A stretch of DNA of 64,000 nt from Capillimicrobium parvum (lineage in GTDB: Bacteria; Actinomycetota; Thermoleophilia; Solirubrobacterales; Solirubrobacteraceae), in NCBI RefSeq assembly GCF_021172045.1, contig NZ_CP087164.1, positions 5,332,001 to 5,396,000 on the forward strand, written 5' to 3'. Under the pieces are notes generated by a model. That model saw nothing but the letters and a program-made list of their open reading frames with translations, was not told the DNA's origin and ran no database searches. The position numbers and the translations under genes were made by a program. Each line of letters starts with the position of its first letter. The first letter of the stretch is position 1. Below are positions 25,880 through 34,904 of the stretch, piece by piece.

Positions 25880-27154
25880 CTACCGGTTCGACGCCCCCGC
25901 GCAGGTCCCGTCGCCCCATGCCACGCACGCCAGCACGCTGTCGGTGAACGTGCTCAGCCGGACGTCGCCGCCCTTGTCGCGCAGGATCCCGAAGATCTGG
26001 CTCCAGCCCTTGATCAGCGGCTGGTCGCGGTCGGAGTCGCGCGTCGTGTAGACGCGCAGCGACTCGCCCGGCTGCAGCACCGCGTCGGACTCGAACGCGT
26101 ACGTGTGCGCTCCGCTCGTCAGCCGGTAGCCCTCCATGCCGATCGGCGCCGGTCCCGTGTTGCGCACGCTGACGAACTCATTTCCGCGCGGCGAGACGCC
26201 GAGCTCGAGCATGCCCAGGTTCGGGTCGCCGCACGTCGTCCGGCACGGGTACACCATCCAGGCGCGCAGGTCGCCCTGCGGGTCGAAGAGGTAGGCGCCG
26301 TCGCCGGACTCGCGGGAGCGGTCGACGTTGTCGAACACGGGCTTGTCGAGGCCCCAGTACAGGTTCGCGTCGTCGCGGATGCCTTCGCCGACGTGGACGG
26401 TCAGCACGCCGCCGGGCGCGAGCACCGTGCCCGACGGGAAGCGGTACTGGCGGCGCATCGCGTCGCGCAGCGCCCAGCCGCCCAGCGGGAGCGGGTTGAC
26501 CGCATCGAGGTTGCGCAGCCTGGCCCACTCGCCGTCCGGGCTGCCGGTCCCGTCGCTCTGCCAGTTCACCCACAGCTTCAAGGGATGACCGTCGTCCGGG
26601 CCCGGTCCGCAGGCGCTCGTGTTCCAGATGCCGACGTGCGCCGCGGCCGCCTGCTCCGCGAGGACGCTGTAGCGCGGGTTCCACGCCCACTCGGTCCGGT
26701 TGGGCATCCAGAGCGCCAGGCCCTCCGCGAGCAGCGTGCGCCCGACGTCGCGCCAGCGGCCGCCGAGCTTCACGGCGACCGAACGGCGCTGGCGGCCGTG
26801 CGAGTTGCTGCGCACGTCCTGGGCGGTGAGGCGCACGCGGCCCTTGGCGGCCTTGACGAGCTGGTCGAGCCGGTCGGCGGCCTCCACCGCGTGGCACTCG
26901 CCGGCCCGATGGCGCGAGTTGTAGTCGGTCAGCTCCTGGGCGTTGATGCCCGTGACGCGTACGTGCCAGCTGCGGCTGCCGACCTTCACGTGCAGCGTGT
27001 CGCCGTCGTCGACCCACTGGACCCGCCCCTCCCAGATCGAGCAGCGCGGCCCGTTCGTCTCGCCGTCGACGCATGGCCCGGTCGTGCGGGCGACCGCCGT
27101 GCTCGCGCACACGAGCAGGCAGAAGAGGACGAGGAGCGGCAGCAAGCGGCGCAT
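25880..27154 (-). CDS. secreted staphylococcal-nuclease-like protein with lamin-tail domain
   Basis: A 424-residue exported protein. Residues 1-22 are a signal peptide (LLPLLVLFCLLVCASTAVA). Residues 35-165 match the thermonuclease fold: VQWVDDGDTLHVKVG, VRVTGINAQELTD and a GRQRRSVAVKLGGRWRDVG segment around the usual catalytic arginine positions. Residues about 180-290 and 300-410 resemble lamin-tail domains (LRNLDAVNPLPLGGWALRD; FVSVRNTGPAPIGMEGYRL). It may degrade extracellular nucleic acid. ATG 27154 is chosen because it starts the signal peptide cleanly; an ATG at 27175 would add seven residues. It is divergent from the hopanoid operon. Confidence 0.78.
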   Translation of the reverse strand: MRRLLPLLVLFCLLVCASTAVARTTGPCVDGETNGPRCSIWEGRVQWVDDGDTLHVKVGSRSWHVRVTGINAQELTDYNSRHRAGECHAVEAADRLDQLVKAAKGRVRLTAQDVRSNSHGRQRRSVAVKLGGRWRDVGRTLLAEGLALWMPNRTEWAWNPRYSVLAEQAAAAHVGIWNTSACGPGPDDGHPLKLWVNWQSDGTGSPDGEWARLRNLDAVNPLPLGGWALRDAMRRQYRFPSGTVLAPGGVLTVHVGEGIRDDANLYWGLDKPVFDNVDRSRESGDGAYLFDPQGDLRAWMVYPCRTTCGDPNLGMLELGVSPRGNEFVSVRNTGPAPIGMEGYRLTSGAHTYAFESDAVLQPGESLRVYTTRDSDRDQPLIKGWSQIFGILRDKGGDVRLSTFTDSVLACVAWGDGTCAGASNR

Positions 27155-27214
27155 GACCGAGTCATGAACCCACATCGGCAGCGTGCGTTGCGGTCGTGCA
27201 ATCGCGCTCTCACC

Positions 27215-27246
27215 GGGAACCCCCCGCTGAACGGGGGGTCGTTCCC
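27215..27246. promoter_or_regulatory. near-palindrome over the -35 region of the hopanoid operon
   Basis: CCCCCC (27220-27225) and GGGGGG (27233-27238) form a stem that can be extended by GGGAA (27215-27219) and TTCCC (27242-27246) around a TCG bulge. It lies where the -35 box for the TAAGGT at 27261-27266 would fall. It may be an operator, or a barrier between the divergent genes. Confidence 0.4.
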
Positions 27247-27260
27247 GTCCGGCCCGGAGA

Positions 27261-27266
27261 TAAGGT
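27261..27266 (+). promoter_or_regulatory. -10 box of the hopanoid operon
   Basis: TAAGGT ends 9 nt before the TTG at 27276, the spacing seen at most other operon heads in this window. It supports both a leaderless operon transcript and the choice of TTG as the start codon of the cyclase gene. Confidence 0.45.
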
Positions 27267-27275
27267 CTTGGCGTC

Positions 27276-29180
27276 TTGCCGGTCGGTCCAGAACTTCCGA
27301 GCGCCGTCTCCCCCCGCCCCGCTTCACCGCCAGACGCCCGTGAGGCGCTGGCCCGCGGGGTCGCGTTCCTGCGCGCGCAACAGGCGCCGGACGGCTGGTG
27401 GAAGGCGCCGCTGGACACGAACGTGACGATGGACGCCGAGGACCTCCTCATGCGCGAGTTCCTCGGCGTGCGCACCGAGCGCGAGACCGCGGCGGCGGCC
27501 CGCTGGATCCGCTCGCAGCAGCGCCCCGACGGGACGTGGGCGACGTTCCACGGCGGGCCGGGCGACCTCTCGACGACCGCCGAGGCGTGGGTCGCCCTGC
27601 GCCTGGCGGGCGACCCCGCGGACGCGGCGCACATGCGCGAGGCGGCGGCGTTCGTCCTCGACGGCGGCGGTCTCGAGGCGTCCCGCGTCTTCACCCGGAT
27701 CTGGCTGGCGCTCTTCGGGCTGTGGTCCTGGGACGACGTGCCGGCGATGGTGCCCGAGGCGGTCCTGCTGCCGAAGTGGTTCCCGCTGAACCTCTACGAC
27801 TTCGCCTGCTGGGCGCGCCAGACGATCGCGCCGCTGACGATCGTCGGCGCGTACCGGCCGCAGCGCCCGCTGCCCGTCGGCGTCGACGAGCTGCGCCGCG
27901 GCGGTCCCATCCAGCCGCCCCGAAGGTCGCTGCGCGACTGGCCCGGGCGCCTCGGCTGGCTCGACCACCTCCTGCACCGCTACGAGCGCCACCCGGTCGG
28001 CCCGCTGCGGCGCATGGCCCTCGACCGCGCGGAGCGCTGGATCGTGGCCCGCCAGGAGGCCGACGGCTCATGGGGCGGGATCCAGCCGCCGTGGGTGTAC
28101 TCGCTCATGGCGCTCAGCGTGCGCGGCTATCCGAACGACCATCCGGTGATGCGCGCCGGCCTGGCCGGCCTCGACACGTTCATCATCGAGGAGGGCGACC
28201 AGCGCCGCCTCGAGGCGTGCCAGTCGCCCGTCTGGGACACCGCGCTGGCGATGATCGCGCTGGCCGATGCCGGCGTGCCGCCCGACGACGAGGACCTCGC
28301 GCGCGCGGCGCGCTGGACCCTCGCCGAGGAGGTCCGCGTGCGCGGCGACTGGGCCGTGCGCCGCCCTGCGCTCGAGCCGGGCGGCTGGGCCTTCGAGTTC
28401 GCCAACGACAACTACCCGGACATCGACGACACGGCCGAGGTCGTGCTCGCCCTGCGGCGCACGCGCCTCGGCGAGGCCGGCGCCGACGCCGAGCCCGCCA
28501 TCCGGCGCGGCATCGACTGGGCGATCGGGATGCAGTCCAACGACGGCGGCTGGGGCGCGTTCGACGCCGACAACACCCGCGAGCTGTGCGTCCAGCTGCC
28601 GTTCTGCGACTTCGGGGCGGTCATCGACCCGCCGTCCGCGGACGTCACCGCCCACGTGGTCGAGATGCTCGCGCTCGAGGGGCGCGCGAGCGATCCCGCC
28701 GCCCAGCGCGGCATCCGCTGGCTGCTCGACGCCCAGGAAGCCGACGGCTCCTGGTTCGGCCGCTGGGGCATCAACCACGTCTACGGCACGGGCGCGGTCG
28801 TCCCAGCGCTCGTCGCGGCGGGCATCCCGGCGGGCGATCCGGCCATCCGGCGCGCCGTCGACTGGCTCGGCGCCCACCAGAACGCCGACGGCGGCTGGGG
28901 CGAGGACGCCCGCTCCTACGTCGACCCGGCGTGGATCGGCCGCGGCCAGAGCACCGCCTCGCAGACGGCGTGGGCGCTCCTGGCGCTCGAGGCGGCCGGC
29001 GAGCGCGACGGCGACGCGGTCGCGCGCGGCGTGGCCTGGCTGGCCGCGTCCCAGCGCCCCGACGGCGGCTGGGACGAGCCACAGTTCACCGGCACCGGCT
29101 TCCCGGGCGACTTCTACATCAACTACGGCCTGTACCGGCAGGTGTTCCCGCTCATGGCGCTGGGCCGATGCCTGCGGTGA
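27276..29180 (+). CDS. shc: squalene-hopene cyclase
   Basis: This membrane-associated enzyme cyclises squalene to hopene and hopanol. The 634-residue length fits the family. The acid motif DIDD is at residues 382-385 (DxDD, protonating aspartates). Several QW repeats are visible: QQRPDGTW, QEADGSW, QSNDGGWGAF, QEADGSWFGRWG, QNADGGWGED and SQRPDGGW, ending with GTGFPGDFYINYGLYR. No ATG or GTG gives a sensible N-terminus, so TTG at 27276 is used, supported by the TAAGGT box 9 nt upstream. It is the first gene of a six-gene operon and overlaps hpnC by 13 bp. Confidence 0.93.
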   Translation: MPVGPELPSAVSPRPASPPDAREALARGVAFLRAQQAPDGWWKAPLDTNVTMDAEDLLMREFLGVRTERETAAAARWIRSQQRPDGTWATFHGGPGDLSTTAEAWVALRLAGDPADAAHMREAAAFVLDGGGLEASRVFTRIWLALFGLWSWDDVPAMVPEAVLLPKWFPLNLYDFACWARQTIAPLTIVGAYRPQRPLPVGVDELRRGGPIQPPRRSLRDWPGRLGWLDHLLHRYERHPVGPLRRMALDRAERWIVARQEADGSWGGIQPPWVYSLMALSVRGYPNDHPVMRAGLAGLDTFIIEEGDQRRLEACQSPVWDTALAMIALADAGVPPDDEDLARAARWTLAEEVRVRGDWAVRRPALEPGGWAFEFANDNYPDIDDTAEVVLALRRTRLGEAGADAEPAIRRGIDWAIGMQSNDGGWGAFDADNTRELCVQLPFCDFGAVIDPPSADVTAHVVEMLALEGRASDPAAQRGIRWLLDAQEADGSWFGRWGINHVYGTGAVVPALVAAGIPAGDPAIRRAVDWLGAHQNADGGWGEDARSYVDPAWIGRGQSTASQTAWALLALEAAGERDGDAVARGVAWLAASQRPDGGWDEPQFTGTGFPGDFYINYGLYRQVFPLMALGRCLR

Positions 29181-30040
29181 CCGCGGCGGACGCCGCGGCG
29201 GCGATGGCACCCCCGTCGGCGGCCGCCGTCATGGCCCGCGCGGCCCACGAGAACTTCCCGGTCGCCACCCGCCTACTGGCTCCGGCCGAGCGCGAGCACC
29301 TCCTCGCGATCTACGGCTACGCCCGCCTCGTCGACGACATCGGCGACGAGGCGCCGGGCGACCGCGGCGCGCTCCTGGACTGGGTCGCCGCCGAGCTCGA
29401 CGCCATCTACGCGGGCGAGCAGCCGACCCACGCCCTCATGGTCCGGCTCGCCGCCACCGTGCGCGCCTGCACCATCCCGCGCAGCCCCCTCGACCGGCTC
29501 GTCGCCGCCAACCGGGCCGATCAGGTCGTGACCCGCTACGCGGACTTCCCCGCGCTCCTGCGCTACTGCGACCTGTCCGCGGCGCCCGTGGGCGAGCTCG
29601 TCCTGCACGCCTTCGGCTGCGCGACCCCGGAGCGGATCGCGCTGTCGGACCGCGTCTGCGCGGGCCTGCAGGTCACCGAGCACCTCCAGGACGTCGCGGA
29701 GGACCTCGCCGCGGGCCGCATCTACCTGCCGCGGGCCGACATGACGGCCTGCGGCGCCACCGAGGACCACCTGCGGGCCCCGTCGCCCGGCCCCGAGCTG
29801 CGGGCGGTCATGGCCCTGGAGGCCGAGCGCGCCCGCGAACTGCTCGCCGCCGGCATCCCGCTGGGCCGCAGCCTGCCGGGCCGCCCAGCGTTCGCCGTCG
29901 CCGGGTTCGTCGCCGGCGGCAGGGTCGCCCTCGATGCGCTCGAGGCCGCGGGCTGGGACGTCCTCGGCCGGCGCCCGCGCCCGTCCAAGACGGCGCTCGC
30001 AATCGGAACCTTCCGCGCGCTTGCAAAGATGCGGCGATGA
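29168..30040 (+). CDS. hpnC: hydroxysqualene synthase, HpnC type
   Basis: A 290-residue trans-isoprenyl diphosphate synthase-fold protein. ENFPVATRLLAPAEREHLLAI marks the HpnC subgroup. The first aspartate motif is DDIGDE near residue 57; the second region reads QDVAEDLAAGRIYLP near residue 177. In the known three-enzyme route HpnD makes presqualene diphosphate, HpnC converts it to hydroxysqualene and HpnE reduces that to squalene. It starts inside the shc gene and its stop overlaps the hpnD start by 4 bp, so synthesis of the proteins is coupled. Confidence 0.9.
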   Translation: MPAVTAADAAAAMAPPSAAAVMARAAHENFPVATRLLAPAEREHLLAIYGYARLVDDIGDEAPGDRGALLDWVAAELDAIYAGEQPTHALMVRLAATVRACTIPRSPLDRLVAANRADQVVTRYADFPALLRYCDLSAAPVGELVLHAFGCATPERIALSDRVCAGLQVTEHLQDVAEDLAAGRIYLPRADMTACGATEDHLRAPSPGPELRAVMALEAERARELLAAGIPLGRSLPGRPAFAVAGFVAGGRVALDALEAAGWDVLGRRPRPSKTALAIGTFRALAKMRR

Positions 30041-30897
30041 AGACCGCCACGATCCAGGGCGCGTACCGCGCCTGCGAGGAGACGACCCGGCGCGAGGCGG
30101 CCAACTTCTTCTACGGGATCCGCCTGCTGCCGCCGGACAAGCGCCGCGCGATGAGCGCCGCGTACGCGTTCGCCCGCCGCGTCGACGACATCGGCGACGG
30201 CACCATGCCCGACGACGCCAAGCTCGCCGCGCTGGCCCGCGAGCGCGACGGCATCGCCCACCTGCGCTCGGGCGTCCTCAACGGCCACACCGACAACACG
30301 CTGATCGCGCTCGCCGACGCGCGCGAGCGCTTCGACCTGCCGCTCGACGCGTTCGATCAGCTCGTCGACGGCGTCGAGCTCGACGTGCGCGGGACGACGT
30401 ACGAGACCTTCGACGAACTGCGCCACTACTGCATCTGCGTCGCCGGGTCGATCGGGCGCCTGTGCGTGGCGATCTTCGGCTCGACCGACCGCGAGCGCGC
30501 GATGGATCTCGCCGAGCAGCTGGGAATCGCGATGCAGTTGACGAACATCCTTCGTGACGTGCGCGAGGACCTGGCCAACGGCCGCATCTACATCCCGGGC
30601 GAGGACCTGCGCCGGTTCGGCCTCGACGATCCCGTCTCCGGCGATCCGGCGGCGATCCAGCAGCTCGTGCGCTTCGAGGCGCAGCGCAACCGCGAGTGGT
30701 TCGCGCGCGGCATGGCGCTGACCGCCCTGCTCGACGGCCGCAGCACCGCGTGCCTGCTGGCCATGACCGGCATCTACCGGCGGATCCTGTCGCGGATCGA
30801 GCAGGATCCGCTCGCCGTGACGCGCGGGCGCATCTCCCTGTCGGGCTGGGAGAAGGCGCGTGTGGCCGCGAGCAGCCTCGCCAGGAGCGCCGCATGA
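30037..30897 (+). CDS. hpnD: presqualene diphosphate synthase, HpnD type
   Basis: A 286-residue squalene/phytoene-synthase-family enzyme that condenses two farnesyl diphosphates to presqualene diphosphate. RREAANFFYGIRLLPPDKR near residue 18, DDIGDG near residue 50 and QLTNILRDVREDLANGRIY near residue 170 give both aspartate-rich metal sites. It is tied to both neighbours by ATGA overlaps. A carotenoid role is unlikely given the cluster. Confidence 0.91.
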   Translation: MKTATIQGAYRACEETTRREAANFFYGIRLLPPDKRRAMSAAYAFARRVDDIGDGTMPDDAKLAALARERDGIAHLRSGVLNGHTDNTLIALADARERFDLPLDAFDQLVDGVELDVRGTTYETFDELRHYCICVAGSIGRLCVAIFGSTDRERAMDLAEQLGIAMQLTNILRDVREDLANGRIYIPGEDLRRFGLDDPVSGDPAAIQQLVRFEAQRNREWFARGMALTALLDGRSTACLLAMTGIYRRILSRIEQDPLAVTRGRISLSGWEKARVAASSLARSAA

Positions 30898-32258
30898 CCG
30901 GGCGCGCGCCGCGCATCGCCGTCGTGGGCGGCGGCCTGGCCGGCATCACGGCCGCGCTGGACTGCGCCGAGGGCGGCGCGCAGGTCACGCTGCTCGAGGT
31001 CCGGCCCCGTCTCGGCGGCGCCGCGTACTCCTACGAGCGCGACGGCCTGCGCATCGACAACGGCCAGCACGTCTTCCTGCGCTGCTGCGGCGCCTACCGC
31101 GCGCTCCTGCGGCGCATCGGCTCCGACGGCGATGTCGTGCTCCAGCCGCGGCTGGACATCCCCGTGCTCGTGCCCGGCCGCCGGCCGGCGCGCCTGAGCC
31201 GGACCCGCCTGCCCGCTCCGCTCCAGCTCTCGGCGTCGATGGCGCGCTTCCCGCTGCTGAGCGCCGCCGGAAAGGTCCGCGTGGCCCGGGCCATGCTCGC
31301 CCTGCGCTCGGTCGACCCCGACGACCCGTTCGCCGACGCGCGCTCGTTCGGCGACTGGCTGGCCGAGCACGACCAGGGCGCCGAGGAGATCGAGGCGGTC
31401 TGGCGCCTCATCGGGCTGCCGACGCTCAACGTCGATCCCGCCGAGGCCTCTCTCGCCCAGGCCGCGTACGTCTTCCGCACCGCCCTGCTCGAGCACTCGA
31501 GCGCCGCGGACATCGGCTGGGCGCGCGTGCCGCTGTCGGACCTGCACGACGGACCGTCGCAACGGGCGCTCGCCGCGGCCGGCGCCGAGGTCCGGCTCGG
31601 CGCCCGGATCGAACGCGTCGTGGCCCGCCCGGGCGCCGGGTTCCTCGTCGAGGGGCCGGCCGACGGCATCGAGGCCGACGCCGTCGTGGTCGCCCTCCCG
31701 TCGCAGCGGGTCGCGGGGCTGCTGCCGCCCGGCGCGCTGGCCGATCCGGCCGCGCTCGAGCGGCTGGGCCGCTCGCCGATCGTCAACCTCCACGTCGCCT
31801 ACGACCGCCGGGTGCTTCACGAGCCGTTCGCAGTCGCCGCTCGCTCGCCCGTCCAGTGGCTGTTCGACCGCACGGACGGCTCCGGGGTCGAGCACGGGCA
31901 GCTGGTCGCCGTCTCGCTGTCGGGCGCCGACGAGGAGGCCGCCATGGACGCCGACGCGCTGCGAGAGCGGTTCGTCCCGGCGCTGGCCGAGCTGCTGCCC
32001 GCGGCCCGCGGGGCGCGGGTCGAGCGCTTCCTCGTGACGCGCGAGCACGCCGCCACGTTCCGCCCCGGCCCCGGCGTGCGGTCGGTGCGCCCGGGCCCGC
32101 GTACGGGCATGCCCGGGCTGGCGCTGGCCGGGGCGTGGACGGACACCGGCTGGCCGGCGACGATGGAGAGCGCGGTGCGCAGCGGCCACGCCGCCGCGCG
32201 CGAGGCGCTCACCGCGGCGCGCGCCGCCGCGGGCGCGGTGACGGCGGTGGCGGCATGA
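30894..32258 (+). CDS. hpnE: hydroxysqualene dehydroxylase, HpnE type
   Basis: A 454-residue FAD-dependent amine-oxidase-fold protein. The dinucleotide-binding motif VVGGGLAGITAALDCAEGG is at residues 9-27, followed by a Glu at the end of the second strand (LLEVRPRLGG). IDNGQHVFLRCCGAYR near residue 60 and the C-terminal LALAGAWTDTGWPATMESAV (FAD contact) are typical of HpnE. It performs the last step to squalene. Both ends overlap their neighbours by 4 bp. Confidence 0.9.
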   Translation: MTGRAPRIAVVGGGLAGITAALDCAEGGAQVTLLEVRPRLGGAAYSYERDGLRIDNGQHVFLRCCGAYRALLRRIGSDGDVVLQPRLDIPVLVPGRRPARLSRTRLPAPLQLSASMARFPLLSAAGKVRVARAMLALRSVDPDDPFADARSFGDWLAEHDQGAEEIEAVWRLIGLPTLNVDPAEASLAQAAYVFRTALLEHSSAADIGWARVPLSDLHDGPSQRALAAAGAEVRLGARIERVVARPGAGFLVEGPADGIEADAVVVALPSQRVAGLLPPGALADPAALERLGRSPIVNLHVAYDRRVLHEPFAVAARSPVQWLFDRTDGSGVEHGQLVAVSLSGADEEAAMDADALRERFVPALAELLPAARGARVERFLVTREHAATFRPGPGVRSVRPGPRTGMPGLALAGAWTDTGWPATMESAVRSGHAAAREALTAARAAAGAVTAVAA

Positions 32259-33811
32259 CGGTCGCCCCCGAGCGCACCGGCGAGCCGTCCGCGCCGAGCG
32301 CGCGCAGCCGCGAGCTTCTGATCCTCGCGCCGATGTCCATCGAGGCCGCGGCCGCCCGGGGCGGCGCGCCGTGGGCGCGGGTCGAGCGCTTCGGCATGGG
32401 CCCCCAGCGCGCCGCGCGCGCCGCGTCGCTCACCCACGGCATCGACCCTGGCCCCGTCCTCATCGCGGGCGTCTGCGGCGCTCTTGACCCGTCGCTGCGC
32501 CCCGGTGACGTCGTCCTGGCCAGCGAGCTGCGCGGCCCGACCGGCACGACGCAGTGCGCCGACCCGTCGGTCCTCGCGGGTGTCCTGCGCCGCGGCGGCC
32601 TGAGCGTCCACGTCGGGCCGATCGCCTCGAGCCAGCGGCTGGTCGTGCGCGAGCGCCGGCGCGCACTGCACCGCAGCGGGGCGATCGCGGTCGACATGGA
32701 GTCGGCGTGGCTGGCGGCCGAGGCCAAGGGCCGGCCGCTCGTCACGCTGCGCGTCGTGCTCGACACCGCCGAGCGCGAGCTGCACTGGCCCTGGCACGCC
32801 GCAATCGGCACCGCGAAGGCGCTGCGGGTCCTGCGGCGCGCCTGCGCGCTGACCCGCGAGTGGGCCGAGGCGCTCATGGAGCGCGAGGTCGTCCTCGCCG
32901 CCCCGCGCGCCTCGTGCGCCGGGGTGGTCCGCGCGGTCGACACCGTCGAGCGGCTCCTGCGCGAGCACGGGCCGCCCGTCTACGTGCGCCGCCAGATCGT
33001 CCACAACGCCCGGGTCGTCGCGGACCTCGAGCGCCGCGGGGCGATCTTCGTGGAGGAGCTCGACGAGGTCCCCGCGGGCGCGACCGTCATCTTCTCCGCG
33101 CACGGCGTGTCGCCCGCCGTCCGCGAACAGGCGGCCGAGCGCGGGCTCGACGCCATCGACGCGACGTGCCCGCTCGTGGCCAAGGTCCACGCCGAGGCCC
33201 GCCGGTTCGCCGGCGCGGGCATGGACGTCATCCTCGTCGGCCACGAGGGCCACGAGGAGGTCGACGGGACCACGGGCGAGGCGCCCGACCGCATCCAGGT
33301 GATCGCCAGCGCGGACGAGATCGAGACGCTGCGCGTCGAGGACCCCGAGCGGGTCGCCTACCTGACGCAGACGACGCTCGCGGTCGACGAGACCGCGGGG
33401 GTCGTCGACGCGCTGCGCGACCGCTTCCCCGCGCTGATCGGCCCGAGCTCGGACGACATCTGCTACGCCACGCAGAACCGCCAGGACGGCGTGCGGGCGC
33501 TGGCCTCCGACTGCGACCGCATCGTCGTCGTCGGCTCGGCGAACTCGTCGAACTCGCGCCGCCTCGTGGAGGTCGCCGAGCGCGCCGGTTGCCCGGCGCT
33601 GCTGGTCGACGAGCCGTCCGACCTGCCACCATCCTTCGTGGCCGGCGCACGACGCGTCGGCATCACCGCCGGAGCCTCGGCGCCGGAGCGCCAGGTGCAG
33701 GACGTCGTGTCCGCGCTCGCCGGCTTCGGCGGCGTGACGGTGTCCGAGCGAACCGTGACCACCGAAGACGTGCAGTTCAAGCCGCCCCCGCGGCGATCGA
33801 GAAGGAACTAG
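32255..33811 (+). CDS. ispH: fusion of hopanoid nucleosidase (HpnG-like) and IspH reductase
   Basis: One 518-residue frame joins two enzymes. Residues about 20-205 resemble HpnG/MTA-SAH nucleosidases (IAGVCGALDPSLRPGDVV; the ribose-binding Met148-Glu149), which remove adenine from adenosylhopane. Residues 208-518 are a complete IspH, the last enzyme of the MEP pathway. The three [4Fe-4S] cysteines are C221 (APRASCAGV), C305 (DATCPLV) and C403 (DDICYATQ), and HEEVDGTTGE holds the catalytic Glu335. A Met at 208 (ATG at 32876) could start IspH alone and would give 311 residues, the normal length. No stop separates the halves. IspH would supply isoprenoid units for the squalene made by its neighbours. 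Confidence 0.88.
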   Translation: MTVAPERTGEPSAPSARSRELLILAPMSIEAAAARGGAPWARVERFGMGPQRAARAASLTHGIDPGPVLIAGVCGALDPSLRPGDVVLASELRGPTGTTQCADPSVLAGVLRRGGLSVHVGPIASSQRLVVRERRRALHRSGAIAVDMESAWLAAEAKGRPLVTLRVVLDTAERELHWPWHAAIGTAKALRVLRRACALTREWAEALMEREVVLAAPRASCAGVVRAVDTVERLLREHGPPVYVRRQIVHNARVVADLERRGAIFVEELDEVPAGATVIFSAHGVSPAVREQAAERGLDAIDATCPLVAKVHAEARRFAGAGMDVILVGHEGHEEVDGTTGEAPDRIQVIASADEIETLRVEDPERVAYLTQTTLAVDETAGVVDALRDRFPALIGPSSDDICYATQNRQDGVRALASDCDRIVVVGSANSSNSRRLVEVAERAGCPALLVDEPSDLPPSFVAGARRVGITAGASAPERQVQDVVSALAGFGGVTVSERTVTTEDVQFKPPPRRSRRN

Positions 33812-33820
33812 AGGACCCGA

Positions 33821-34825
33821 ATGCCCGTATCGATGAGGCAGAGCTTGCGAGTCGGCAGCTACCTGGCGCGCCAGAAGCTCATGCGCCGCGAGAGGTACCC
33901 GCTGATCGTCGAGCTCGAGCCGCTGTTCCAATGCAACCTCGCGTGCGAGGGCTGCGGGAAGATCCAGCATCCCGAGCACGAGCTGCGCCGGAGGATGCCC
34001 GTCGAGCAGGCGGTCGCGGCGGTCGAGGAGTGCGGGGCGCCGATGGTGTCGATCGCCGGCGGCGAGCCGCTCATCCACCCGGAGATCGACAAGATCGTGG
34101 GCGAGCTGGTCGCACGCAAGAAGTACGTCTACCTATGCACGAACGCGCTGCTGATGAAGAAGAAGCTCGACCTCTTCACGCCGGGCCCGTACTTCAGCTG
34201 GGCCGTGCACATCGACGGCCTGCGCGAGCGCCACGACGCGTCCGTCGCGCGCGCCGGGGTGTTCGACAAGGCCGTCGAGGCGATCAAGCTGGCCAAGGAG
34301 CGGGGCTTCCGCGTCACGACGAACACGACGTTCTTCACCCAGGACTCGCCGGAGACGGTGCGCTCGGTCCTCGACTTCCTCAACGACGAGCTCGAGGTCG
34401 ACGACATGATGATCTCGCCGGCCTACGCGTACGAGAAGGCGCCCGACCAGGACCACTTCCTCGGCGTGCAGCAGACGCGCGAGCTCTTCCGCTCGGCGTT
34501 CGCCGACGGGCGGCGCAAGAAGTGGCGCCTCAACCACAGCCCGCTGTTCCTCGACTTCCTCGAGGGCAAGGTCGACTACGAGTGCACGCCGTGGGGCATC
34601 CCGAGCTACTCGCTCTTCGGCTGGCAGAAGCCCTGCTACCTGATGGCCGACGGCTACACGAAGACCTACAAGGAGCTCGTGGAGACGACGGACTGGAGCA
34701 AGTACGGCCGCGGCAAGGACCCGCGCTGCGACAACTGCATGGCCCACTGCGGCTACGAGCCGACGGCCGTTATGGCGACGGCGAACTCGGCGAAGCAGTC
34801 GCTGCGCGCGCTCGTGCGCAGCTGA
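33821..34825 (+). CDS. hpnH: adenosyl-hopene transferase, radical SAM (HpnH)
   Basis: A 334-residue radical SAM enzyme that joins a 5'-deoxyadenosyl group to hopene, the first step to C35 side-chain hopanoids. The cluster-binding CxxxCxxC is C38, C42 and C45 (FQCNLACEGCGKIQHP). SIAGGEPLIHPEID near residue 73 is the SAM-binding GGE motif. A C-terminal cysteine group (CDNCMAHCGYEP) is also typical. It starts 9 bp after the fusion gene with GAGG upstream, so it closes the operon. The fused nucleosidase would act on its product. Confidence 0.93.
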   Translation: MPVSMRQSLRVGSYLARQKLMRRERYPLIVELEPLFQCNLACEGCGKIQHPEHELRRRMPVEQAVAAVEECGAPMVSIAGGEPLIHPEIDKIVGELVARKKYVYLCTNALLMKKKLDLFTPGPYFSWAVHIDGLRERHDASVARAGVFDKAVEAIKLAKERGFRVTTNTTFFTQDSPETVRSVLDFLNDELEVDDMMISPAYAYEKAPDQDHFLGVQQTRELFRSAFADGRRKKWRLNHSPLFLDFLEGKVDYECTPWGIPSYSLFGWQKPCYLMADGYTKTYKELVETTDWSKYGRGKDPRCDNCMAHCGYEPTAVMATANSAKQSLRALVRS

Positions 34826-34831
34826 CGCCCC

Positions 34832-34857
34832 GCCCGGGTGACCAGGCCCGCATCCGG
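34832..34857 (+). terminator. possible terminator hairpin after the hopanoid operon
   Basis: CCCGGGT (34832-34838) can pair with ATCCGGG (34851-34857), including one G-T pair, just after the hpnH stop. There is no T-run. GGGTAA at 34855-34860 also resembles the -10 of stress sigma factors and might serve the next gene. Confidence 0.3.
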
Positions 34858-34904
34858 GTAACGCTGCGGAACTTCCCGTTCCAGCCACCCGGAGGTCTCA
34901 TCAC

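Noticed and set aside
32870-32880. Sequencing error hiding a stop codon between HpnG-like and IspH parts
   Set aside because: The frame is continuous, codon use is normal across the joint and no single-base change is needed; a true fusion is the simpler reading, though resequencing could still alter this.
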